Shown here piece after piece: positions 33,371 to 44,337 of a DNA stretch of 64,000 nt (position 1 is its first letter; each line of letters opens with the position of its first letter). The stretch covers positions 669,002,484 to 669,066,483 of the forward strand of contig OZ010788.1 of the NCBI GenBank assembly GCA_963932465.1, given 5' to 3'. This stretch comes from Maratus speciosus (taxonomy: Eukaryota > Arthropoda > Arachnida > Araneae > Salticidae). The notes under the pieces are model-generated. The model made no database searches. It saw nothing but the letters and a program-made list of their open reading frames with translations, and was not told the origin of the DNA. Made by a program: the position numbers and the translations under genes.

Positions 33371-33704
33371 GTAGCCTTATAGTCGTCGTCTGGTCGGTCC
33401 GTCAGTCTCTCCGTCTGTCAACTTATAAAAGGGCATCAACTACCAAGCCGAATGGTTTGAAATTTAATATATAGAATTGTTGCAAGGTTTTGTCGATCCA
33501 TTTCAAATTTTATATTAAAAAAAAAGAGTCAAAACTTAAAATGTTATTAATAAAAGTTTTCTTCATTCTGTTAAATCTTATCATACTAAAACAATTCAAT
33601 GATATCCCATGATATGTAATTTTAATGATAGTTTCCATGGTGATGACGTCCTATTTAAGATGGAGTCATATTATTTGGGTATGACTGAATTTAATATATA
33701 TTAG

Positions 33705-34502
33705 CTAAAGCACCCGTAGTTGCCCGGAATTTTAACAATATTTGTTTTGAAAACTTAATTTCAAAATTAAACATACAGTATAAAATAAACAATAAAAGAA
33801 AGCAATAAAGCCATCTTTATTTCGGTTCTTCACTAAGAATGAGCTTTAGGGACCTAAAACTTTGTGTAAATTCTAATATACATGCATGCACACACGCATA
33901 TATATAGAATAGATTTAAAAATGGCGAACAGAAATTCAGAGAACCTCAAAATAATAAAATATGCCACTATTTCTATATTTGGGTTTTTATCATGTTTCAA
34001 TACGATTTTCAAACTCATAGGACGTTATACCTGCTGACGTCCATTATATTTCCAATATGACGTAATATTAACTTTTTTTAAATTCTTCAAACTATTTATT
34101 TCATTTTCATTTTTCACGTGGAAATCTTGTAATAAAATTGTCATGACGTAATATTAACTGTTTTTTTTTTTTTTAATTCGTCAAACTATTTATTTCATTT
34201 TCATTTTTCACGTGGAAATCTTGCAATAGAAATGTATTTGTTGTGGAAAGAATTGTATTGTGAATTTTCAATTCTTCGCAACTACTATAACGAAAAATGT
34301 TTAAATTTGATAGGAAATTGCTGTTAAATGGTTGTTTTTTTTTTATTAATTAAAAATGAACTATAAATTATTTCGATTCCGGATTACTTTATTTGCCTCG
34401 GCCGTGTTTTAACACACATGTACGTAAAATTTCACAATTCTGGCTTCCAAACTGTGGATTTGTATAGAATTACAGGCAAACATACAGGCAGATTTTCATT
34501 TT
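33705..34502 (+). mobile_element. Retroposon-like insertion with 10-bp target duplication (798 bp)
   Basis: The identical 10-mer TATATATTAG flanks the segment (33695-33704 and 34503-34512). The family A copy at 40080-40110 joins directly as TTTAATATATAGAATCG, so the empty site is present in the window. The insert begins CTAAAGCACCCGTAGTTGCC and ends near CATACAGGCAGATTTTC, a layout I recall from widespread arthropod short repeats. No terminal inverted repeats; a 10-bp duplication favours target-primed retroposition. Confidence 0.7.
34058..34229. repeat. 86-bp direct tandem duplication
   Basis: TGACGTAATATTAAC...CACGTGGAAATCTTG occurs twice, starting at 34058 and 34144, with only a few differences and a longer T-run in the second copy. 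It lies within the retroposon-like repeat. Confidence 0.85.
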
Positions 34503-35037
34503 TATATATTAGATGATCGTAATAAATTTTGTATTCATGCATTTTTGCATAAGAGTATTTGACCAAGATCTGAATATTTATAAAATTTTGTTATAGTACG
34601 AAGTTATAGCACCTCATTTGCCACGTCTGACGTACAATTTTCGACTTGTTATTTTCTATGTATGTTCACTGTATAACACGTACCTTATGATTTGCAAAGA
34701 AACCTTTATCAGAAAAATTAGCAAAAAATAAAATATAGGTTATTGTAAAATTTAATAAGTATTATTTTTTATATAATCTGATAACGGACATTTTTTTTGT
34801 AAATGCACTAGGAGGTTCTGCCCCCTACGAGCTACACTCGCCAAATCCCGTTCAGACACCGAAAATTCTAAAAGCACGCTAATTTGATTGGTTTTTTAAA
34901 AAATTTCGGAAGAATGAATTATAATTTAAATAAAAAACAGTGGCTATCTCACTGCTAACTGGTTATTTTCGTCTTTGATTAAATGAGATAAGTGAAACAT
35001 GTGAAAATAAGCTAATATAAAATAATTTAAGTAAACC

Positions 35038-35220
35038 ATGGTTCGTACGCGTCCTTGAATTTTGCAGACCAGAAAAATTTTTCTGCACCAGTATTATCTT
35101 ATAGAAAATGTCTTCTTAAAAGGCGGCGAAATTTGGCGCGTTAACCTAGATTTCTCTTTCTATAAAATGATACTGCTAGATTTCCTGGAGAAATAACGGC
35201 ATCCGTACGAACCATGTAAA
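35038..35220. mobile_element. GGTTCGTACG-ended MITE, copy 2 (~180 bp)
   Basis: GGTTCGTACG near 35040 and its complement CGTACGAACC at 35207-35216 are terminal inverted repeats. The interior has CTGCACCAGTATTATCTTAT and a CGGCGAAATTTGGCGCG stretch. It gives the uninterrupted version of the repeat at 7148-8512. Confidence 0.65.
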
Positions 35221-36282
35221 CAGTTTTTATCTCCCAGTATTTTTTAATAAGAAAGTTTTTTTAAATAAGCATTTTAAACGTATCGTTATCAATATTTTAT
35301 AAATTATCAATATTTTCCTGTTTTTAATACGTAATCATTTAATTCCCATTGGAGACTTTTTTTTCTGTTTATAATAGTCACGAGTAAATAAATTTTTAAT
35401 TTGAAGGAAATATTCTTTGCGCAGTTTTTAAATTTGGCAACAATTTAAAATAATACCTTTACTAAAAAAACTTTGTAAAAAATATCTCTCGAAATACTGA
35501 AAATTTTAATTTCAAATAGAAATAAAACCTCAAACACTTAGTCCAATAATAATAATAATAAATGCAGTCTTCACACCGGGAACTTCTAATGTATAAAATA
35601 TTCTAAAAATGATTAACTTCCTATGTATAGATTAAACATCTCTTAAAATAATTCTTCGATTTGAAAACTGTCTACATCAGCGTGTTTATCAAACATTTTT
35701 CTATCATACCACCGATTTTCGAATTTTTATATGAAATATTTTTTTTATATTAACGAAGAATGATCTCCGGTCACAAAAAATTCAAAACCGGCGGCGGCGG
35801 TGACAGCGTTAGTTAATTTTTTTTTTTTTTTAGAATCGAGATAGCTAGCAAAATCATCTGTGTATTGGACTTGACTATGTTCATATTGTAGTTTTCTTAC
35901 ATATAGCACTCTTGAAACTTGTAAAACATCTTACAGAATTATATTTGTCCGCTTAAATGAAATAAATTTAAGATGTTGCTCTTATAAATTTATGTTTCTT
36001 ACACTTGACATTCGTAAAAGGAAAAATAAAAAGAAAGAAAAAACCACCAAAAACAAGCAGATGTAGAAGCCAATTCGCTTGAATTACGTGACCCGAAACA
36101 TAACAAGTGATTCTTAGTACTCTATAAACAGAAATGCTACTATGCCGGTAGAACCAAATTATTGCGAATTGCAACCGACGATCAACACACAAATTGAGGC
36201 ATTAAAACTCTAAATATCACCAGGTGGAAGGCAACGCAAGAGTACACACATTTGCCGTATTTTTTATATGTATATTTTTTCG
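35221..36282. other. No gene recognised
   Basis: Contains an (AAT)n stretch near 35547, a GGCGGCGGCGG run at 35790 and a T-run at 35818. I see no supportable frame. Confidence 0.5.
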
Positions 36283-36658
36283 TTATTCATTTTTTTCTTT
36301 CTTTTTTTTTTCTTTTCTTTTTTTTTTCGTTGTTTTTTATTCTCCCCTTTAGAAATAATCTCAGCCATTTTTTTCCCTTGATAGATAGACAGCTTAAAGG
36401 AGAATGGGGATGTAAGTGCTTGTTAGTTGTGAATAGGTGGTAAGATGCACAATTGACCGTAGAGGAGGAGGTAATATTTTATTGGTGTTTTATTTTCTGT
36501 GATTGTCAGTTTTCTGTCTTTGATTACTTGACGGTAGTGGGAGGAGATTACAAAGGTGACAGTTAAATGAGTAAAGAAGTTTTTGTATAGCTTTTTATAA
36601 GCACTTTACTCGTTGACGCTTTAAATAGCAATGTGTCAGCTTTGAAATTTAAATTAAT
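36283..36658. repeat. Direct repeat I, copy 1
   Basis: The segment with GATAGACAGCTTAAAGGAGA, TTAGTTGTGAATAGGTGGTA and ATTACAAAGGTGACAG recurs at 38378-38712 in the same orientation with moderate divergence, including the T-rich lead-in. The spacing is 2.05 kb, consistent with an old duplication. Confidence 0.8.
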
Positions 36659-36671
36659 GGATGCGAAACAC

Positions 36672-36870
36672 TTAACCCTTAACGGACGGTAACTTTAAAT
36701 GCGTGATTCTATTTTATTCTATTCGCACCACTATATTTTAAGACCAAATTTTTTAATAAATTCCTCTTGCGCATGTTGGCGAAGTACAAATAAAAATTCT
36801 GCCAAGCAAATAAATTTGATTAAGGGTGTCATTGCCGCTTATAAGGCGGCATTGGTCCATTAAGGGTTAA
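36672..36870. mobile_element. TTAA element T8 (199 bp, hairpin type)
   Basis: Starts TTAACCCTTAACGGACGG and ends GGTCCATTAAGGGTTAA. The hairpin GCCGC-TTATAAG-GCGGC (36834-36850) lies 16 nt from the terminal TTAA. The core has ATTCGCACCACTATATTTT on one side and TTCTGCCAAG on the other. Confidence 0.75.
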
Positions 36871-36989
36871 AAGCTACAACACATTATGCAATACCACACA
36901 TTTTATACATCAGCGATGCAATAATAACACATCTGACATTTTTTTTATAAGCAATTTATTCGTTGAGAATTTATAGACCGGTGTGCGGT

Positions 36990-37650
36990 TTTTGGAGCGG
37001 TTTTTGGAATGAACCAGGTTGTTAGAACACTTAAGAACTGTTATACATTAAATTCAGATGAGACTAGTCGGATGTGCCAATCCCATAACTTTCTTCGATC
37101 GCATACAAGTTAGTGCTTCAAAATTCGCTATCACAGTCTCAAAATTAAATGACAATCTATGTCTATTATGAGGATTCTAAAGATATGAAATTCCGTGCAT
37201 TAGTTCTTGAGATATGACTATTGCGGAAATCGGTAACACCTATTGGGCGATTTACACCAAAACCTAATAAGAACCAACTTTTGTTAAGGACTAACTAAAT
37301 CTGAAGTTTGATGAAAATCTGTAAATTAATTCTTGAGAGAGCTAGTGTAGAAATCGTGAAAAATTTAGCATAGCAGCGCCACCTGTTGAGCGATTTACAC
37401 CAAAACCTAATCAGCACCAATTTATATGGGGGACTAACTGAAAATAAATTATTAAATTCCGCACTTCATATTTAACGCCCAAAAAATTTGCGTCACATAC
37501 ACACATATAGACAGACAGACTCACATTTTCTAAAAACAGACAAATCGTGTTCAAGACCTAAAACATATAAATCTGTCGGAAATCGGCAGTCGAAAATTTT
37601 CATGAATTCAATACTTTCTTCTTGTAAAGATAGAGAAAGAAAAATATGTG
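36990..37650. repeat. Repeat family C, copy 1 (two internal units)
   Basis: GACTAGTCGGATGTGCCAAT opens it and a TACTTTCTTCTTGTAAAGAT-like end closes it, as in 42463-44010. Two units with CCTATTGGGCGATTTACACC (37237) and CACCTGTTGAGCGATTTACA (37379) are spaced about 140 bp. ACAGACAGACTCAC precedes the end. Confidence 0.75.
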
Positions 37651-37651
37651 C

Positions 37652-37943
37652 TTAACCCTCTCTCTGCATAATAGTTTTATCAAAATAGCTTCAAAAATTG
37701 CTTATTTAACCCCTTCGTGACTTTCGTCACCAATTTTTCAAAACAAAAGTTTTTGTCGAATTTAATCGGAAAAATACTCCGATTAAATAAGGCAAAATTT
37801 ACAATAAAAAATAACTGGTGGGAATAATCAAGGAGAGTTAATTAAACGGAAAAAATGCATCCCCGAGGAAATCTCGGGTGGCACAAATTTTGTTACTTTT
37901 ACATTGCCCGAGGAAATATCGGGTTGCGCAGCGAGAGGGTTAA
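37652..37943. mobile_element. TTAA element T9 (composite, 292 bp)
   Basis: Outer tips TTAACCCTCTCTCTGCATA and TGCGCAGCGAGAGGGTTAA match. A second tip TTAACCCCTTCGTGACTTTC begins at 37706, so one element is probably inserted in or fused to another. Two hairpins of nearly the same sequence, CCCGAG/CTCGGG at 37862-37878 and CCCGA/TCGGG at 37907-37923, lie near the right end. Confidence 0.65.
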
Positions 37944-38104
37944 TTCCCTCAAAAAGATGTCTATACTTTTACCAAAAAAAAAAAAAAAATCCTCTTTCTT
38001 TCATTTATTCAAATAATTTTGTATTAGTTATGCAGTAAAGAGTATTTTTAAAACATACTTTTAATTCAAACACTACAATCCTCAGTAAGATTTTCTTTTC
38101 AATT

Positions 38105-38312
38105 TTAACCCCTTGAGGGGCAAGCAAAAATGTCTCTAAATATTGAATTCTCATCAGAATAATCGTAAATTTTTATTTTTAAATAAGGAAAAACAATCCT
38201 TAAACGATTTTCCTCCAAAGTTAAAATTATAAAATTTAGTTAAAATTTTCTGGTGAGAACCTTGTTTAATTAGGTGGGATATATTTCATCCCACCGCCCC
38301 TCAAGTGGTTAA
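38105..38312. mobile_element. TTAA element T10 (208 bp, hairpin type)
   Basis: Starts TTAACCCCTTGAGGGGC and ends CGCCCCTCAAGTGGTTAA. Perfect 8-bp hairpin GGTGGGAT, 7-nt loop, ATCCCACC at 38273-38295, 13 nt from the TTAA, preceded by the core TTTTCTGGTGAG. Confidence 0.8.
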
Positions 38313-38377
38313 CTTTTATTACCGACAGCAGTCGGAGATCATTACAAGGTAGGCCAAATATATATTTTTTTCGGCTG

Positions 38378-38712
38378 TCGTTTTTTTAGTCCATAGTTTT
38401 TTTTTTTTCTCTCCTGTTTAAAAGTAATCTCACCCTCCCCCCCCCCTTTTTTTGATAGACAGATTAAAGGAAAATGGGGATGCAAGAGCTTGTTAGTTGT
38501 GAATAGGTGGTAAGATGCACAGCTGATCTTAGCGGAGGAGGCAATACTTTTTTGGTATTTTATTTTTTGCGATTGTTAGTTTCAGTCCTTGATTACTGAC
38601 GTGTAGTGGGAGGGGATTACAAAGGTGACAGATAAATGAGCAAAGAAGTTTTGCTTAGCTTTTTATAAGCACTTTATATAGCGGTGTGTCAGATTTGAAA
38701 CTTAAACGGATG
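38378..38712. repeat. Direct repeat I, copy 2
   Basis: Partner of 36283-36658 in the same orientation, shorter near the end (a ~20-bp deletion at the TTTATATAGC position). A C-run at 38437-38446 replaces the Ts of copy 1. Confidence 0.8.
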
Positions 38713-39789
38713 TGAAACACTTAAGAACGCACTTAAGTGGTCACACTTAAAAAGGAAATAAGAAATTAGAAATCTGTAAAATAACTTATAAAGTGAGCAC
38801 ACATTAAAATGGTGAGTAAAACTAACAATAATTACGTCTTAAAATATAAAATTGTTAATTTAGTATCTTTAAAACATTCGATATCTTCAAACATTGTAAT
38901 TTTATTTTCATTTTTCTATTTTCATATTACTAGGGGTATTCGTAATTATTAAAATGAGCGAAGCGAAACCTCTACTAGGCTACACAAATGACATTTTGTC
39001 GTACACTTTACAAAAAACACTATTCGGTATTTTGACATGAAATTAAACCTAAAAATAAATTATGATCCGTAGATTCCCAGAGTATTATATTTTTACAGAA
39101 TAACTTTAAAAAAATTATTATTTTAATTTATTTTACATGGTTTTCCATTACGGATGCATTTTTCAAATAAATTATGAAACACGTATATTTTCAGAAGAAA
39201 AAATAAATAATGGAAATAGTCATAGATAGAATCATGATTTCACGATAGAATCATAGTTTCACGATTTCTTTTATGAAATTTTTAAAATACCTTTTATAAA
39301 AAATATATCATATTTTTAATGAATTAAAATTTGTGAAAATTCAATTATTTACATTCAATTATAAAAGTATTTTTCAGTGTTAAGAATTCAAATACACAAT
39401 TTAAGCAGAAATCATCTATGTGAATCATTTACGCAGTCTAATCTATGTGAAGATATGCGATTTCTAATCTATGTGAAATCATTTAGGCAGACGATACTTA
39501 CGCATTTTAAAATAATTATATTATGATTTTTTTTTGTAAAGTGGCAACAAAAGAATTGTAAACAAATAAAATTAATTGTTAAATTCGTTATATCATAAAT
39601 AAAAAAATTCTAGGAAATTCTTATCTATTCGGCTGAATTTACATTTCTAAAATTAAAATCCGCCAAAACATAAAATAACGTTTTTGCTTAATAAAGATGC
39701 AAAAATAATATAAAAAATAATGTTACTTCCAAATATTTATCTTATTAAATTACGCTTCGCGAATCCAAACAAAGCATGGCTTTTTCTAG
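38713..39789. other. No gene recognised
   Basis: A+T-rich. A small local repetition of TCTAATCTATGTGAA and ATCATTTA(C/G)GCAG words occurs at 39408-39495. Confidence 0.5.
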
Positions 39790-40235
39790 TATAAATACGT
39801 AGCACCTACAGTCACCGCCTGGTCTACCAGTCTATCTGTCCGTATGTCCGCAAATAACGGCGCAAAAACTACCCAACCGAATGGTTTGAAATTGAACCGT
39901 TGCAGGATTTTGTTCCCATTTTATGAAAATCCAATGAAAATTTAAAATGATTTTTGTAAAAGTTTTCTTCATTCTTTTAAATCCTATCCTACGTAATGAA
40001 TTCAATGATATCCCACGACAGGTAATGATAGTAGGTTGCCATGGTGTCTTCGTGATTTCCATCCTATTATTTCGGTGTTACTAAATTTAATATATAGAAT
40101 CGTAAACAAATTTTGTATTCAGGCCTTTTTGCATACCAGTGCAACAACTATTGCACCAAGATCTGAATACTTATGAAAGTAACTATTGTACAAACGTATC
40201 TCATTTGCCACGTTTGACGTACAGTTTCTGACTTA
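39790..40235 (+). repeat. Repeat family A, copy 3 (uninterrupted)
   Basis: Contains GTAGCACCTACAGTC, GTCTATCTGTCCGTATGTCC, ACCCAACCGAATGGTTTGAA, AAGTTTTCTTCATTCTTTTA, GATATCCCACGACAGG, GCACCAAGATCTGAATAC and CATTTGCCACGTTTGACGTA. This is the most complete reference for the family in the window and shows neither of the insertions found in copies 1 and 2. Confidence 0.75.
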
Positions 40236-40258
40236 TCATTGATATATATATATATATA

Positions 40259-41050
40259 TGTTACATTATTAGATCTAATTCCGCGATTTCCTTATCTTAT
40301 TCTAAATTACTACTTTATTTTCACTAAATAATCTCTATCGTTAACTCTGTTGAATTCCCTTTAATTTAATGTCTCACTTGTCTTAATCGCTTTAATATTA
40401 CGCTTTTAGTATTCTTAAATTAAATGTTCCATTCCCGCGCTTTTTTCTTACGAGATTATTCTTTTAGCTTCCATTTTTAATTTCCCGCGCATTTCTGATG
40501 TTATCCTTTTTTCCTCCAAATTCATCCGCTAGCTCTGTTCGTACTCTTTATATCACGTGACATTCTTAATTATTCATTGGTTGAGAGCGCGATCTACGTC
40601 ATATTTGTATCCATACATTGAAGGAACAAAAAGTTGATACTCGCTGAGATTTTAGCAGATTTGAATCGTATTTCCGGTTTTCATCCATCCCCTGGTCGCC
40701 GTCCTGTTATTCGATTAACTGGAACTTTGTTTAAACCTAATTACTACTACGGAGCGATGGCTAATTATCTTGGTGGAAACTGCACTTTTTACAAGATGTT
40801 CTAATAAAGTGCTTAGCTGATATTATGAGTTGTTTCAATTTCTTCTGGGGAAACTTCACGGAACGATGCATTCCATTGTTTTCACTCGACAACTGCATTT
40901 CAACAATTGTTCTACTAATATAACAGATTCGAATTATCTGTTCTGACCACTTCTTTTACGCCATTATCGCTGGATGAGATCCACAGCTACTATCGTGACA
41001 GCCTGTACTGCAATTTCAACGATAAAGCCAATCCAATGTTGCTAGAATGC

Positions 41051-41051
<1 letters not shown>
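40259..41051 (+). mobile_element. Candidate solo LTR (~793 bp)
   Basis: Begins TGTTACATTATTAG and ends GAATGCAACA, so it has the TG...CA ends with a short inverted TGTT/AACA. AATAAAGTGC at 40803 could be a polyadenylation signal. Its base composition is more balanced than that of the flanks. It sits exactly between a (TA)n run (40243-40258) and a (CA)n(TA)n run (41052-41121), as if inserted in a microsatellite, which prevents calling the target duplication. Confidence 0.45.

Positions 41052-41121
<70 letters not shown>
41052..41121. repeat. Microsatellite (AC)n(AT)n
   Basis: About 46 nt of AC dinucleotides followed by about 25 nt of AT dinucleotides. Confidence 0.95.
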
Positions 41122-41222
41122 TATCTCTAGCGGTAGTCAAAAAGATTACAAGTTTGGCAATTCTCGTTAGAATTATTTTCGCTCTTTGGTACGTTACACA
41201 TTGGTCCATCATACTTAAATAA

Positions 41223-41462
41223 ATGCATGCCAAGTGCTTAAAAAACACGTTGAAATTAGACTGGAAAATGTTGTCTGAAAATTTAAACGTAAATAATTAT
41301 ATTAGAACAAAAACGAGGGTAACACTGGAACTTTTGAGACGAGCACAGGATATGCATCAAAAATTATTATTGGTCGGATATTTAAATTTGAGACATTCAG
41401 ATGGTAATTTATGGCAACAATTGCAATTTAGCCATAGTAAAATAAATTTTGAAATAAAATAA
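41223..41462 (+). CDS. Unrecognised 79-residue frame, doubtful
   Basis: The frame has a fairly protein-like composition (NNYIRTKTRVTLELLRRAQD, then MHQKLLLVGYLNLRHSDGN). Just after it, another frame reads ELRRGRNFGCSAIWGSLLIL near 41595-41655. No family is recognised. It could be a fragment of a decayed element-borne gene. Confidence 0.2.
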   Translation: MHAKCLKNTLKLDWKMLSENLNVNNYIRTKTRVTLELLRRAQDMHQKLLLVGYLNLRHSDGNLWQQLQFSHSKINFEIK

Positions 41463-41854
41463 AATTGAAGCGAAAGAATTATCGAGGTATGATTTTAAAG
41501 TGGGGCTTTATCAAAAAGAACGCCTTTAACGTCTGCAATTAGCATATGGGAATAAAGCTCAATCTCTTGTCATTGATTACACTCGGTTTACGGAATTGAG
41601 AAGAGGTCGGAATTTTGGTTGTAGTGCCATCTGGGGTTCACTTTTAATTTTAGAACCCAATAAAGCAAATTGTTTCAAATTAAAGTACCTTCAGAATGGA
41701 ACTACAGCCAAAATGAAAAAAATATAACATCAGGCATTGAACTTATCGATTGCAATACATTTGCATATATCATTACTATTTAGATATTGAAACGTAAACA
41801 TACTATTTAGATATTGAAATGTAATTTTAAGGGCGACTAAACTGGTCGCCAAGG

Positions 41855-42040
41855 TGGCTGGTAATTTTTTATTTCATAATCTTTGAAATACTTTTCACTT
41901 TATTTCCGCCTGTTCTAAATAGCCAGAGCAAATTCAGTTTATAATAACAGTAATTGACAAAATCATCTGACGAATAAAATAATTTCCTGAACATCTTGCA
42001 AATTATCTGTTCCCCAGAAAACCCAGTTGGCTGTTTAAGG
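41855..42040 (+). repeat. Dispersed repeat D, copy 1
   Basis: TTTTCACTTTATTTCCGCCT, AGAGCAAATTCAGTTTATAA, TAATTGACAAAATCATCTGA and CTTGCAAATTATCTGTTCCC match 47440-47640 in the same order and orientation. Confidence 0.75.
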
Positions 42041-42431
42041 GAAGACAAGACAAGACTAGGTGCAATCCTATGGAAAAAATGCCTGTTTTAAGACATGTTT
42101 CCTCGAAAACTTCCCGACCGATTTTGGTGAAATCTGAAATCCATATTCACTGGATTATGCTCAAGATTTATGGCAGACAGTTTTTTCAGCGACTAAAACT
42201 TTTTATTTCAGATCAATGTCAATTTTTCACAAACTTTACATTTCTCGAAAAAAAAGAAAAAAAAAAAAAAATTAAAAAAAAAAATCAAACTAATTGTAGT
42301 TTTTAAAAACTGTCAGCCATATATGATCTAATATCTATGCTCTACCACCAAGCAAAAAACTATCAAAATCGTTCGAGTACTTTATGAGATAATGGGATTT
42401 TTACCTGAAAAGTACGATTTTTCAGGAAAGA

Positions 42432-42462
<31 letters not shown>
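42041..42462. other. No gene recognised; A-rich tracts
   Basis: Holds an A/AAG-rich tract (42246-42282) and a 30-nt A-run (42433-42462) immediately before repeat family C. Confidence 0.5.
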
Positions 42463-42464
<2 letters not shown>

Positions 42465-43170
42465 CTAGTTGGATGTGCCAATCCCAAAACTTTCTTCTAT
42501 CTCATACATCTTAATATTTCAAAAACTAGTTACACATGTTAATACTTCAATATTATTAGTTCAATATTATTCCAACTTTGATTTTCATCTTAAATTCCTG
42601 CTTCAGTCAATTAAATGAACTAAAAACGAGTTAATCTATATCATGATATTTCTTCAAATTAACAGTTTTTCCTTATTCTGTTGTTATCAGATGTTTGCCA
42701 ATAGCCGGCTTAGCAGGAAGCGAGTTCCCGCGTTTGCACGAGCCGCCGATGGACAACAGAACTACGAAAAAACAAGAAAAGTATACAAAAATCGCTATCA
42801 CAGAGCCCCTTTACCGCGCGATATTTCCAAATTCGAGTAGGACCTATTGGCCAAAGCCAAAAATATGCACAAAAAATTTGGTTCAATTGTATGCACAATT
42901 TTATACACTTTTCGACTGTACAATAAAGAAAATGTCACAAATATCTCTATTACAGTGCCCCCCTTCCGGCAGATTTTTTTCAAAATCCGGGAGAACTTGT
43001 TTGCCGTAACCAGAAACGTACACAAAAAATTTGGTTCAATTCTATGCATAAATTTATACAATTTTCGAGGTACAATAATGAAAATGACGCAGAGATCCAA
43101 TTATAGCGCCAACTTCTGGCGGTATATTTTCAAGTTCAGGGAAGACTTGCTTGCCATAGCCAGAAACATA

Positions 43171-43213
<43 letters not shown>

Positions 43214-44010
43214 TTCAATTCTATGCATAACTTCATACACTTTTCGATGGTAGAATAATGAAAATGGTACCGACATCGCAATTATAGCACCCCCTTCCGG
43301 AGGAATTTTTCCAAATTCAGGGAGGACCTTCGTGCCATGACCAAAAACAAACACAAAAAATTTGGCTCAATTCTATGCATAACTTCATACACTTTTCGAA
43401 TGGTACAATATTCAAAATGGCACAAAAATCGCTATTACAGCGCCCCTTACCGGTGAATTTTTCCAAATTAAGGAAGGACCTGCTTGTCATAGCCAAGAAC
43501 TTAAAATAAAAATTTGGTTCAATTCTATGCATAACTTCATACACTTTTAGATGGTACAATATTCAAAATCGCACAAAAATGGCTCTTACAGCGCCCCCTA
43601 TCGGCGAATTATTTCCAAATTCAGAGAGGACTTACTTGCCATATCCAAAAACTTAAAATAAAAATTTGGTTCAATTCTATGCTTAATTTCATACACTTTT
43701 GGATGGTACAATATTTAAAATCGCTATTACAGCGCCCCCTACCGGCGATTTTTTTCCAAATTCAGGGAGGATCTGCTTGCCATAGCCAAAAACTTAAAAT
43801 AGAAATTTTGTTCAATTCTATGCATAACTTCATACACTTTTTGATGGTACAATGGTGACAGACAGACGGACACACGGACAGACAGACATTTTCTATAAAC
43901 ATGTTTTTTGGGATCTCTGACCCCTAAAACGTGTAAATCCGTCAAAAACAAGGAAGTCGAAAAAAATTTCGATTACAATACTTTCTTCTATATAAGATAG
44001 AAGAAAGTAA
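42463..44010 (+). repeat. Repeat family C, copy 2 (expanded internal array)
   Basis: Opens GACTAGTTGGATGTGCCAAT after an A30 run and ends with TACTTTCTTCTATATAAGAT and its complement AGATAGAAGAAAGTA, a terminal stem. The interior holds seven ~150-bp units (42804-43860) instead of the two in 36990-37650. A GACAGACGGACACACGGACA stretch precedes the end. Confidence 0.8.
42804..43860 (+). repeat. Seven-unit tandem array, period ~150 bp
   Basis: Each unit reads roughly GCGCCCCCTACCGGCGAATT, TTTCCAAATTCAGGGAGGAC, TTGCCATAGCCAAAAAC, TTTGGTTCAATTCTATGCAT, AACTTCATACACTTTTCGAT and GGTACAATATTCAAAATGGC. Unit starts are near 42804, 42955, 43107, 43288, 43439, 43590 and 43730. A 39-nt A-run (43172-43210) sits in the third unit. 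Confidence 0.88.
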
Positions 44011-44117
44011 AAACTAACTTGTGTGAAGTTCTTGCACAATTTTATGAAACTCGTGAATTACAGTATATATAAACGCTTGGATAAAATTTAGTTTCATATA
44101 ATAAATGAGCTAATGTT

Positions 44118-44337
44118 TTAACCCTTATAGGCTCTATGTCAATTCCCACGTGACTTACGGACCAGCATCTCTTACAGGAATATTATCCGGTTAGAACAGG
44201 GATGAGATTTCCGACTATTTGCATACCGGTATAATCTTAGAGAAAATGTTTTGTTAAATCGCAAAAATGTTCCGATTAAATCAAATAACATTTTCTCTAA
44301 GATTATACTGGTATGCAAATAGTCGGAAATCTCATCC
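44118..44337. mobile_element. TTAA element T11 with a near-perfect internal foldback
   Basis: Starts TTAACCCTTATAGGCTC. From 44200 a ~50-bp arm beginning GGATGAGATTTCCGACTATT is followed by its near-perfect complement ending at 44337. Spacing between arms is about 37 nt. The arms contain CATACCGGTATAATCTTAGA, matching the core of the GGTTCGTACG repeats. No right-hand TTAA tip is present, so an inverted duplication seems to have replaced it. Confidence 0.65.

Larger units (their letters stand above)
33365..34690 (+). repeat. Repeat family A, copy 2 (interrupted by a retroposon-like repeat)
   Basis: Contains GTCGTCTGGTCGGTCCGTCA, ACCAAGCCGAATGGTTTGAA, AAGTTTTCTTCATTCTGTTA, GATATCCCATGATATG and, after the insertion at 33705-34502, GACCAAGATCTGAATATTTA and CATTTGCCACGTCTGACGTA. 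It provides the empty site for the MITE in copy 1. Confidence 0.75.

Noticed and set aside
41052..41121. Telomeric or centromeric repeat
   Set aside because: It is an ordinary dinucleotide microsatellite. The TTAACCC-like tips elsewhere are element termini, not telomeric arrays, because they are single and paired with an inverted end.
41042..41248. Minus-strand frame with a (YI)n(VC)n tail
   Set aside because: Translation of the (AC)n(AT)n microsatellite.
42643..43559. Frames of 65-127 residues sharing the phrase FGSI/EPNFLC around the 150-bp array
   Set aside because: They are translations of tandem repeat units, including a poly-lysine or poly-phenylalanine run from the A39 tract, not conserved proteins.
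42804..43860. CRISPR array
   Set aside because: The period is ~150 bp with diverged whole units and no repeat/spacer alternation, and the window is clearly eukaryotic.
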